A DNA stretch of 38,848 bases from Lobulomyces angularis. Its lineage: Eukaryota > Chytridiomycota > Chytridiomycetes > Lobulomycetales > Lobulomycetaceae. Below are positions 9,223 to 20,676 of this stretch, piece by piece. Made by a program: the position numbers and the translations under genes. The stretch's first letter is position 1. The number at the start of each line of letters is the position of its first letter. A model generated the notes under the pieces. The model had not been told where the DNA came from. It saw only the letters and a list, made by a program, of their open reading frames with translations, and made no database searches. Location of the stretch: assembly GCA_027604685.1 (NCBI GenBank), contig JADHYX010000175.1, forward strand, positions 5,030-43,877, read 5' to 3'.

Positions 9223-12200
9223 ATGAGTACTGATGAATACCACCCTATATCCTACTTTGTCTTCACTAAAGCCAACTTTAAAGATAATGAAGTTTTAACT
9301 GGAAGCTTGATGAAGTCCACACTTTTTGGAAAAGTTGTTGTTTTGAATCCCATTTTTAAAAAAGTTAAAAAAAAAAAAGTATCAATATTTTCAAATTCTT
9401 CTTTTTTTTTTTTAATGTGTTAAATTATTTTATATTACTTAAAGTTTTTACAGTATGCTCAATTAAGGTGTGAAATTAATCACTGCAGAATCGCGAAAGC
9501 TTTTGGAATTTTAACTGATTTAAGTACGTTAGCTTTAGTAATGGATTACTACTCCAAGTCTCTATTTGACAGAATCTGTGATCGTACATTACCACAATTA
9601 TCAAGGTTTATGAAAATAAAATAAAGTAAATGCTTAATTTCTTAATTTTTTTTATTCTTGTAGTCAAGAGCGTTTGCAAATTACCTGTGAAATTGTTGAA
9701 GGAATGTGTTTTCTTCATGAAAATAACATTTTTCATTATAGGTTGCAAACTGAAAATATTCTTCTAGACTCGAATCTTAAGGTGAAAATAAACAACTTTT
9801 TTACTCCGATGTTATACAACCATCATGAAACACCTTGGAGGTATTTAAAATCAGTTTACGAATATAGGTTTTGGTTAGCTCCTGAAGTCACTATTATGGT
9901 GTTTTAACATTTTTAGTTCTATTTTTTTTAATTAACATATATTAGGATGTGTTTGATTTTTCTAGCGATGTTTATTCATTTGCAGTTTTATTAACTGAAT
10001 TATATACCAGTATTGGGCCCTGGGGAATTGATTTGTCAAACCTACCACCTTCCAGCTTTTACGAACATTGCCATAACCTAAATAAAGGCTGGAGATTGGA
10101 TATTAGTTCTATGGATAACATCCCTTTATTTTTACAACATATTATGTCAGAGAGTTGGGATTCACACTATTTTTCCCGACCATCGTTCAGAGAAATTTTA
10201 GTTAGATTGGATAATTCTAAACACCGTATATTTATCAACAGAACCAACAGTATAAAAAATTCTTTCTCTTTTCGGAAATTAGATAGAAAATATTCTGCAC
10301 ATTCCTTGAGATCCGAAGATTCCGTAGCCTCTATTGATAATTATGGATTAAAAAACTCAACCTCTTATGAAATGTTGTATAAAAATTTGTCAAGTTCACC
10401 TTATTTCATGAAGTCCACTAAAGATGGGATACCACATAAAATTGGAAAACAAATGAAAGTATTAAAAAATAATATATTTTTATCTAAAACAAGGATGAAA
10501 AGTTATGAAGAAATGGTAGTTTTTTTTTTTTTGTTTATGAAACCACTTCTTAATAAACTCTGTTATTGAAATGTAGGATATTGAAAATTTAACTGATAAA
10601 ATGAAAAATTTTGATTTGAACTTGGGCATCAGCAGTACAACTAAGAATTTAAAGATTACCACAACAGACGAGGAAGTAAAAAATATATTATATTGTACAC
10701 TTTAGTAAACATTATTTCTTTTTTTTTTGTTTAAGTCATTTAAATCTTCAAAGTGTTTTGAAATAATTAAAGAAATGTGCTTTCTGGAAGGCAAAATGAC
10801 AAAATTGATTAAGACTTTTTCTTTGCTTAAACCACAAATTAACGATATAATTACTAAAAATTTAAGTAACAACAATTTTTACGAAATACCAAAGCAAGTC
10901 CAAAATTTTAATTTGGAGGAACTTGAAAAATCTAACAAAATTAAACTTTTTTTAAATTGCAATATTTTTTTTGAAGGATTTGAAGAAATCAGTGATTGCT
11001 GTGAAAATATATTTTTTAAAATTCTAAAAATTATTAACATTCCGGTAAATGATGATTACAGTTTTAAGACAACCAAAGGTGAACGTGGATTAGTAGATTT
11101 AGCGAGTATCAGAGATTTGATTAAAGTTTTTCAGGATGAGGTTTCACTTTTTGCAAAATTTTGTAAGATAATTTGTGTTTTAAATTTTTTTAGATGCCAA
11201 AGTTTCAAAGTTACTTAAATTTTATTAAAAATTACAGTTCTAAATTAGATGCTAAAAATAAGATGAATGAGTTGCCTGCTCTAACCAATTTGCTACAAGT
11301 AAATAAATTATTAAAAAACCGATATTTTAATTTTTTATTTTTTTAGAAACATCGAACATTGATAGGAAGAATCGACTTTGACATGTTTTTAAATTTACCG
11401 GTAAAACATTTTACTGATTATGCACTACACTTTAATGGTAATACTTTGAAATTTTTACAATGTGACAATATTTTTATTTGTTTTTTAAAAGATCCTATTG
11501 AAATTTTTATTATTTTTTTAATCAAAATTCAATTTTAGCGATATCAAAATGCATATCAATAGAACATCCTATTAAATCTGATGTCATTAATATAAGTACT
11601 TTTATGAAAACTTTAGGTGTATCCATGGATGTAATTTTAACATGAAAGTATAATAATTTTTGAAATTTTTTTTTGAGTATAGAATATTATTGGACTTCAG
11701 AAAAAATCAAATAGGTTATCTACCCTTACTAAAGTTGTGAAGGATTGTCCGCAACTTTCAAAATCATATAATAGATACCTCCTAGAGGAATTTTTTATTC
11801 CTAAATTTGAAGATACGGAGAAAGAAGGAGTTTTATTTCTGTTTAATGATTTAATTATGTTTACTGAAAGAAATAAAACTGAAAATGAGGCGAAAGTGAA
11901 GGGAAATGTTGGATTCAATTACTACTATCCACAAGCAGAATTTGATTTGAATGGATATTCTTACAAATGCCATTTTCAATTAAAAGATGTCATTGTTAGA
12001 AATTATACCAAAAATCGTAATAATTTTATTTTTTGTTTTCCATCAAAATTTTTATTTTTATATTTATTATGAAAAGTTGGTGATATTCAAATAATATTAA
12101 TACATGCAGGTAGAAAAGAAAATTCTATCAATTTATCAATGTCAACTACAACTGCTGAAATGTTTATTAAAAGTTTTACAAAGGCGAAATTTAATTGCAA

Positions 12201-13201
12201 TAAGTATCTTTTTCCAAGCATAACGCATAGCATCGATAATCTGGAGGAAGAGAAAGTTTATTTAGTACATAATAATTTTGACGCAACTAATAATTTGGAG
12301 CTGGATTTGATAACTGGACAAAATTGTAAAATATTAACAAAATTCGCAGACGGATGGGGAGAAGGTGAAACACAATCAGGAAAAGGATTTTTTCCTTTGG
12401 CTTGTTTATGTGAACCTTTTACCTTTAATCATAACTTTGAAAACTTTAAGTTTCCTCTTGCGGTTTACAAGGTGGAAAATTCTCCTAATCCATTAAATAG
12501 TAATCCATTGCATTTAAATATTTTGGAAGGAGATTATGTTTCCATTCAATAGTAAAAAAAAAAAAAAAAAAATTGATTAATAAAATTTTGATTATTGACC
12601 GACTTTATTTATTTTTTTTTAACAGTTTTTCCTTTACTGATGATTTATTGATATATGGTAAAATATTGGGGACTCGTATTAACGATGAACAAAAAGACGT
12701 TCAATTAGTATCAAGAATTGGTAAAGAAGGTAATAAAATATCGAATTTTTTTCGTTTCAACCAATTCAATTTTCTTAAGGTTGGTTCCCAGTATATTCCA
12801 CTATCACTGGAGCTTTCTCAGTAGTAGAAAGTGTGATTGTAGAGGTTGATATTCAGCATCCATCAAGAAATGTAGAAACAATTTTCAAAGAAAGTAGTTT
12901 TTTTCATAAACAATCAGCAAATGATGATTTGATGAAGAGCGACCTTGCATTTGAAAAATTGTGTGAGGACAGCCAAGATGTTGAAGAAAATGCCTTAGGG
13001 AATCGTGCCACGTTAAAATTAACACTTGAGGATATACTAGACGTTGACATAATTAATGACTTGGAAGAAGTAATGGGGAAAGTCAGAGGAGTAAGGTTGG
13101 TTAAATATAAAAACAGATTTATCAAAGTTGTAAATCCTATCGCAACCTTAAAATTAAAAGATTTAAAACCTTTTATTTTAAATTATGAATTAAATTATTG
13201 A
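9223..13201 (+). CDS. Pseudokinase - RhoGEF (DH-PH) - tandem SH3 signalling protein
   Basis: Exons: 9223-9378, 9454-9605, 9664-9840, 9868-9898, 9946-10515, 10577-10675, 10736-11140, 11194-11298, 11347-11437, 11539-11630, 11683-12016, 12110-12551, 12626-12729 and 12780-13201, about 1059 residues. The first exon stays open back to an acceptor at 9171, so the N-terminus may be longer. Domains in order: a TKL-type kinase fold (hinge LALVMDYYSKSL, LAPEV, SSDVYSFAVLLTEL, RPSFREIL); a Ser-rich linker; a DH domain (LNLPVKHFTDYALHF resembles the conserved LLKPVQR region); a PH domain (GVLFLFNDLIMFTER); one SH3 (VYLVHNNFDATNNLELD to GKGFFPLACL); a second SH3 (ILEGDYVSI to GWFPVYS); and an unassigned tail of about 125 residues. 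The kinase lacks its catalytic residues: VAVK is VVLN, HRD-LK is HYR-LQ and DFG is NNF. I infer a Rho-family GEF whose pseudokinase is a scaffold or switch. Confidence 0.82.
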
Positions 13202-13443
13202 AATCAGGGAAAAGCTTTCCTATTAAATTAAAAAAAAAATTATGTAAAGATATTTATTATTGTTATTAAATAGAAAAAAAAAAAAAATAATATTATTTTA
13301 AAAAGTTTAGTCTTTTTTAGATTAATTTTAAAAAAGGTAAAGTTATCTAAGGCACAACTTTTATTCCTAATGATTTACTAAAAATTTAAAGTAGAAAAAA
13401 AAAATTTTTTTTCAGTTATAAAAAGTTTTATAAATGTATTAAT

Positions 13444-14234
13444 TTACCATTGACCAAAAACTCTGGCACAAACGTCTCTTAAAGAAGTTCCAGCGAATCC
13501 GGGGTCATTCTGTTTGATTAAGCCAATTTCTAAAAAAAACAAAATTGGTTATAAAGAAAACTATATTCGTACTATTTACCATATATATGTTTCAAACTAA
13601 CTTCACCAGCAATAACTTCACCGGCTCTTGACGAACCTTTTTCAATTCCCGCAGCTTTTTTTAATAACCAGGAAGTGGCAGGTGTTTTGGTAGTGAAAGT
13701 AAATGTTCTGTCAGGTTTAACAAATATCTGTGTAGGAATTGGTATTTCTTTTGTAAAATGTTTCGTTTTTTCATTAAATAATTTACAAAAATCTATTGCC
13801 TTTACTCCCTTGGAACCCAGTGCTGGCCCAACTATAAAAAAACTTAGTTTTTAATTTATAAAAAATAAAAAAATCATAAAAACATTTTTTTCAAATTATT
13901 GAAATGGATTAGAGAAAAATTAAGAATTAGAATATCAAATTGTAAAATAGGTTGAAAGTGGGAGGAAAAATTAAAATTCATAATAAATTGTTTTGAATAT
14001 CAAAAAGAACTCCAATATTCTAATTTCAATAATCCGCATTAGAGTGAATTAAGTAAGTTTTATTTAATATTTGAAACAAGCTTTTTCTTCTCTTAATTTG
14101 ATAAAATTACCTGGAGGAGCTGCCTTCGCCACACCTACAAAAATCAGATCAATGCTGAAATGTTTAAAGAAAATAAATTAATTACCAGCTGGAACTAAAA
14201 GTCTTACAAATTGTATTTTATTAGATTTTTGCAT
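13444..14234 (-). CDS. MRPL11: Mitochondrial large-subunit ribosomal protein L11 (uL11m)
   Basis: Four exons, 14234-14186, 14134-14111, 13831-13580 and 13529-13444, give about 136 residues. The sequence follows bacterial and mitochondrial L11: a short start ([17 protein letters not shown]), [36 protein letters not shown], the hallmark [12 protein letters not shown], and [17 protein letters not shown]11 forms the stalk base of the large ribosomal subunit where elongation factors bind. Similarity to the bacterial-type rather than the cytosolic L12/L11 family supports a mitochondrial location, although the mitochondrial targeting peptide is very short. It ends VCARVFGQW, shorter than the human protein, which carries a tail. 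The intron at 13832-14110 is 279 nt, unusually long for this window; I found no snoRNA boxes in it. Confidence 0.92.
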
Positions 14235-14532
14235 AGATTTATTGTGGTATTAAAATTACTAAAAAAAATAATAGGCTATTAGTAACACAAAAAAAATAAA
14301 AAAAAATAACCAGGAAATTTGTTTCTATACAAAGCTGCTTTCATCAGCAAATTTTTATATGATTTAAAATTCTTTGACTTGCCTGAACAGGCAAAAACAA
14401 AAAATTTTTAAAAACCTGTTATTGAGAGGCGAAAGTTTAGTCTTGGGTTAAATAAAAATTTGCAAGGTTTTTTTAGTTGCTACAAGTAAGCTTTGGTTAT
14501 GGAAAAAAGATGTCAAATATAATTACCATCAG

Positions 14533-14886
14533 ACTTTGTCGAAGAAATATGCAATATTATGATAAATGAAAAGTTTCTCAATATTCGATTTCACAAATGC
14601 CCAATATGTCTGAAAGTAAATTTTTTTTTTTACTTTCAATCTAACTCGGAGTTTTTATAGAAAAAATTGCATTAAATTATTAAATGAAATAAAAAATTGA
14701 AGAAAGTAAATTATTTACAAATTGGTACAATTTATTTTTTATTATTGTTAACTTCTATTTTTTTTAAAATTTTTCAGTTCTTTTCAGGATACTACTGCTG
14801 AAATTGCCTCTATACGCTGTATCTCAAAACGTCGTAGGATCGTAACTTGCAAATTTTTATCTTATTTTGACAGTTCGTTTTTTTAA
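14533..14886 (+). CDS. Small Cys-rich protein fragment, start unresolved
   Basis: Two open segments, 14533-14615 and 14788-14886, join in frame through a GTAAAT donor and a TTTTCAG acceptor. Together they encode about 60 residues: a helical part (FVEEICNIMINEKFLNIRF), a knuckle-like HKCPICLKD, then two further cysteines (SIRCISKRRRIVTC) and a stop. The four cysteines could bind zinc, but the spacing matches no family I know. The 5' end is uncertain. One option is an ATG at about 14499 with a 21-nt intron ending at 14532; another is an upstream exon joined through the GTAAGC donor at 14486. It is divergent from uL11m and may share its promoter region. Treat as a probable gene of unknown function. 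Confidence 0.4.
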
Positions 14887-15347
14887 TTTCTGATTCCATT
14901 AAATATTTGAAATTGAATTATTTAATGTTTTTACTTTTTAAAAGATTACAATTTTTTTTTTTATTTTTGTAAATACAATTTTTTAATGTAAAATTTACAA
15001 AATACACCAATCTAAAATTTTTAATCATCAACTAGGTAAAAAATTTTTGATTTTTTTCTTTTTTGCAAAAATCATACCTTTTTATTTATTTTAACTTTTC
15101 ATCATTTTTGCAAAACAGAAACTTTTTTTTTAGTGAAAAACTTAATTTGCACTGAATAGAAATATTAAAGCTGCTTTTAATAGATTCTAAAAAACGTAAT
15201 TTAAATCTATTTAGACAAATACAAGAAACAACTTGTTCCGCTTTATAATCAAAATTTGATTAAAAGTAAAGTCTGAAATTTAACTATTGCAAAACAAATT
15301 AATAAAAATATTTTTAGTATAGGGTTTTTCGGGTTTAAACTGCAGAA
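14887..15347. other. Intergenic spacer
   Basis: AT-rich, with T-runs and no splice-consistent exons that I can support. The last part, just upstream of 15348, is the likely promoter and leader of the GLTSCR1-domain gene. Confidence 0.5.
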
Positions 15348-16707
15348 ATGTCCCACCCAAACTATAAAAATGTTGAAGTTAACCAACTCACTATCGAGCA
15401 GCAGCGACAACTCCTTCTTAGCATTTCTCCGCAGCAGCATCCTCAACTACCAATAACAACAACTTTAAACCCTTCTGCTGCTTTCCAACAACACTTCAAT
15501 GCTAGTCAGTATAGCCCTGTCAACATTAACCAACTGCAAGCCTCCTTCAACCAGATATCCCAACCAACTACATCGTTGCTAAATTTGCAACCTCCTTTAT
15601 TAAATTTTAATCAACAGTCTCCGGTTGTGAACAATCTAAACAGTAACTACTTAATGCCACAAATTAATTTGATGTCCCAACAACAACCTCAGTATCCACA
15701 ACAACTGCAACAGCAGCTTTTAATGCAACAACAAAACCCTAATATTAGAAATAATCAAAATTATCAGCAACAGGTTTTACCAAATCAAAACTTACCAAAA
15801 CCCTCAATTCCTGTTGTTCCAAATTATAGCATGGGAAATTCCCCGCAACAGCGGCATTCACCACATACCATGAATTCTACATATCATAGAGGTGCAGGAC
15901 TACCAGGCTCCCAAGCTAGTAACTGAATTTTTAACAAACTTAATTTTGTAATATTTTTAGATTTAAATATGCAGCAAGCCTACTATATGCAGCAGCAGCA
16001 AAACCGTAATATCTCATATCAAGCTGGTAATCAAGTAGGTTTTTTTGTGCTGTTAGCATTTTTTAAACTCTTTAACATGTAAGGTCAGAACCAACTCTAC
16101 TGGTTCCAGAACTCCTATATCTGGTGGAGCCCCTCCCCGTTTATCAGGTTTAAATAGTTTAAAAAAAAAAAAAACTTATTTTAAAAAATTTTTTAACAAT
16201 TAGGTACTCCAATTTCAAAGCCTGTTGGTCCGTTCAGAACTGCTGAAGAAATAAAACATCATGAAGAAATAAAACTAAAGTAAAAAAAATTTTTAATGGA
16301 TTTACTAATTGAAAATAAAACAATTAAGAATAAAAAACTCTTTAATTGCAGATCAGCAAAGAACTATACAACAAAAACAGCATTTGAGTGCCGCATTTGA
16401 AAATATAGAAGATGCTAAAATGAAACTATTAAGTTTTCATATATTTAATTACCCTCATCAGAATCCACAGCGAAAAACAAAAAGAGTTGAAACTGATGAT
16501 GGAAAAGTTACTGAGGAGTTAATTGATGAATTTGAGGGGATTAAATTAAAAACCAAGTCTTTGTATGAAAGATTTTTTAATCTAAATATGGTAAATTTTG
16601 AGGAACTGAATATGAAGAGGTTAAATGAAAAAATATTTAAAGAAGGGGAAGCTTTATTTGAGCAAGAAAGGTTGAAGGAAAAAGCAGCATTGAATTTTCA
16701 ACAGTAG
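15348..16707 (+). CDS. Gln-rich protein with GLTSCR1 (BICRA-like) domain
   Basis: Five exons, 15348-15918, 15961-16034, 16084-16147, 16204-16279 and 16329-16707, encode about 387 residues. The first 250 residues are low-complexity Gln/Asn/Pro-rich sequence typical of transcriptional co-regulators. The C-terminal part holds the GLTSCR1 conserved region: PFRTAEEIKHHEEIKLK, then ENIEDAKMKLLSFHIF, which corresponds to the family's F.s.eDA..RLLPYH motif, followed by EELIDEFEGIKLKTKSLYER. In animals GLTSCR1/BICRA and BICRAL define the non-canonical (GBAF) SWI/SNF remodelling complex and bind the core through this region. The final intron (16280-16328) must use the AATTAAG acceptor; the better-looking TTGCAG at 16351 shifts the frame. 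A role in chromatin remodelling is inferred from the family. Confidence 0.8.
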
Positions 16708-16990
16708 TGTTTTATTACAGAGCATTCAGTAAATATTGCTTATTTATTATAAATTATGTTTATATATTAAATTACTAGAGTTATAATTAATATGTAATAT
16801 ACTTTATTTTTGTGATTTTACCACTAAACTGGTGTAAAAATATTCTACTAAAAATTCTAGATATTTCAGGTGTGGCGCGACAATAAAAAACATCTCCAGC
16901 AAGACTCATTTAACTGTTGTATTTATACAGATCAAAAATCAATTTTGTTTTAAAAAAATAATTAAAAAGATTTTATTTTTTGTTAAGAAT

Positions 16991-18290
16991 ATGTTGAAGT
17001 TGATTAGCTTAGGAATTTTTTTTAATCTTTTGATTTTAATTGTCAATTCATATCCATCCTATCAAGTTGCAAGTAATCCAATTTACAAGGTAAAAAAAAT
17101 CGACTACAAAAAGAATTTTCTTTTAACGTTTTTATTCTTTGTAGACAGCGGCATTAACAGTTACTAAAACAACAGTAATCAAATCACCTTCAGAAAAAAC
17201 AGTAAGTGTCGGTGAAAAAACAGATAAATCTGCATCAAACGAAGCAAAACCTACTAAATCGGCCAAGTTATCTACAGAGTACAAAACTAGCCCCGCCAAC
17301 ACAGTGAAGAAGACAGCGGAAGTAAAATCTACTCCATGTGAAACTAATCCTACCGCAACAGTGAAGAAGACTACAGAAGTAAAAACAACTCCATGTGAAA
17401 CCGACTCGACTGGAACGGTCAAGAAGACAACCGAAGTAAAAATTACTCCATGTGAAACTGACTCTACTAGAACGGTCAAGAAGACAACAGAAGTAAAATC
17501 TACACCATGTGAAACAAACACTACTACAACAGTGAAAAAGACTACTCAAGTAAAATCTACTCCATGTGAAACTAATCCTACCACAACAGTGAAGAAGACT
17601 ACCGAAGTAAAAACTACTCCATGTGAAACTAATCCTACCACAACAGTGAAGAAGACTACTGAAGTAAAAACTACTCCATGTGAAACCAATTCTACTAAAA
17701 CTGTCAAGAATACAACCGAAGTAATATCTACACCATGTGAAACCAACTCGACTAAAACCGTCAAGAAAACCACTGAAGTAAAAACTACTCCATGCGAAAC
17801 CTCTTCCTCTAAAACAGTTAAAAAGACAACCGAAGTAAAATCTACTCCATGTGAAACCAACTCTACTAAAACCGTCAAGAAGACAACCGAAGTAATATCT
17901 ACACCATGTGAAACCAACACGACTAAAACCGTCAAGAATACAACTGAAGTAAAATCTACTCCATGTGAAACCAACTCGACTAATACCGTCAAGAAAACCA
18001 CTGAAGTAAAAACTACTCCATGCGAAACCTCTTCCACTAGAATAGTTAAGAAGACAACCGAAGTAAAATCTACTCCATGTGAAACCAACTCGACTAAAAC
18101 CGTCAAGAAGACAACCGAAGTAAAATTTACTCCATGTGACACTAATCCTATCACAAAAGTTAAGACGACTACAGAAGTAAAAACTACCCCATGTGAAACT
18201 TCTGTTCCAAAAGAGAAAGTTGAATACATAAAAAATACAAAAAAGCGTTGTAAAAAACCAGCTTATGCAAAGGTTAAAGGTGGATACTAA
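16991..18290 (+). CDS. Secreted Thr/Lys-rich repeat protein, one Cys per 19-residue unit
   Basis: Two exons, 16991-17089 and 17145-18290, give about 414 residues. Exon 1 is a classic signal peptide (MLKLISLGIFFNLLILIVNS) followed by a probable cleavage site, so the product should enter the secretory pathway. Exon 2 begins with a Ser/Thr/Lys-rich spacer, then about 15 full tandem copies and one partial copy of a 19-residue unit close to KKTTEVKTTPCETNSTKTV, and ends with a basic tail (KKRCKKPAYAKVKGGY). Each unit has one cysteine in the fixed context TPCET, many Thr/Ser O-glycosylation candidates and some N-x-T/S sequons. Unpaired, regularly spaced cysteines suggest disulfide cross-linking between chains, for example in a wall, cyst or adhesive matrix. 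I recognise no named family. Function is inference; the repeat and the signal peptide are directly visible. Confidence 0.88.
17307..18203 (+). repeat. 57-bp tandem coding repeat, about 16 units
   Basis: The unit is 57 bp (19 codons) and in frame throughout. Units differ mainly at the residue after EVK (S, T, I or F) and at the four residues after TPCE. Units 8-11 and 12-15 resemble each other pairwise, pointing to a four-unit (228-bp) block duplication. The strand opposite the repeats also stays open for 227 codons, a by-product of the repeat's codon pattern. Confidence 0.95.
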
Positions 18291-18626
18291 AAAAATTTTT
18301 TCTTCACTAAAATTTTTTTTATTTTTTTGTTTTTTTGGTTTCTTTTCTTTATTTTTTATTATACTATTTCCAGATAGAAGTTAAAAAAAATATATATATA
18401 TAAAGTATTAAATAGTTAAATTTTCACCTGCTAAGAAGTTAAATGAATCGAATGCGAAACTGAGTTTAATACAATCCTTAAACAATAATTTATTATGTCA
18501 ATACTAACTACTGCTTATTTATCCACATATTTTCTATGTAGTTGAATCTATTAGCTTTTTATTTTAAAGTTTTTCTATATTTTAATTTAATCAAACTTTT
18601 TCAAAATTTCATATTGTTGTTGCACA
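18291..18626. other. Convergent 3' intergenic spacer
   Basis: Lies between the convergent ends of the secreted repeat gene and PKA paralog 2. It has T-rich tracts, a short TA repeat near 18391 and no supported gene; it presumably carries both polyadenylation regions. Confidence 0.5.
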
Positions 18627-20055
<1,429 letters not shown>

Positions 20056-20073
20056 TGTAACAGATTTTTAGGT

Positions 20074-20244
20074 TCAATATTTTTTAACAGCAAAAATTTT
20101 TCCTATTTCCGCCAATGATAATTCACATGAAAAAGTTATGTTTTTTGCTTTAACAACATCTAAAATAAACGTTCTTAAAGTTTTTGAAAGATCAGTTAGC
20201 TCTTCCTCGGTAGCTCTTCTCAGAGAGGTTTTTTTTTTTTGAAA
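20074..20244 (-). CDS. Orphan 3' exon of an unidentified gene
   Basis: After a good acceptor (ATCTTTTCAG) the minus strand is open for 56 codons and ends in TGA: it begins FQKKKTSLRRATEEELTDLS and runs through a helical segment to EIGKIFAVKKY. Composition is normal for coding sequence here and a poly-A run encodes the lysines. I found no upstream exon with an ATG that keeps the frame between 20245 and 20676, so the 5' part is unresolved. It lies only 18 bp upstream of the PKA paralog 2 start codon, on the same strand. I do not recognise the family. Confidence 0.35.
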   Translation of the reverse strand, partial: FQKKKTSLRRATEEELTDLSKTLRTFILDVVKAKNITFSCELSLAEIGKIFAVKKY

Positions 20245-20676
20245 CTGAAAAGATTGATGCTATCGTTAATAATTAATTGAAAGGAGATAAAGAAAACAAT
20301 ATTTGAAAATTAAGGAATTTCGTGATGAACTTTATATATATGTGATTCATTGAATTTAACTACAGTGCCTTATATATTTGGTTGTAAGGAGCTAAATGTT
20401 TTCTTAAAGTACAGAAATAGGAATAGAAAAAAGAACTTTTTCAGATCATAATTAAAAGAAGAATTCAATTTTGAACAAAGAAGATTATCGGTGAACCTTG
20501 ACAACACCAAAATCTAAAATGCTTAAGAAAAAACCATAAAAAATTTTAATACAAATTTATTATTTACTCATTAAACACCGGAAATTTTTATTTTTTTTTA
20601 ACGATAATGATTCTATGTTTATTAAGGTTTTTTAATTTTATGCTCCCAGTTGAAAATGCCGGAAGCACAATTGGTA
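20245..20676. other. Unresolved stretch
   Basis: It should contain the promoter or first exon(s) of the gene ending at 20074, or be intronic. A minus-strand open stretch at about 20385-20515 follows a TTTTAG acceptor but could not be joined in frame to the exon at 20244. Nothing else is supported. Confidence 0.35.

Noticed and set aside
13832..14110. snoRNA hosted in the long uL11m intron
   Set aside because: Checked the sense (minus) strand for C/D boxes (RUGAUGA, CUGA) and found none in the right arrangement. Length alone is not evidence.
17546..18229. 227-codon open frame antisense to the secreted repeat gene (with 17132-17521 and 17268-17549)
   Set aside because: It mirrors the 57-bp repeat, lacks any independent signal, and the sense strand has a signal peptide, an intron and a clean stop. 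The open antisense frame follows from the repeat's codon pattern.
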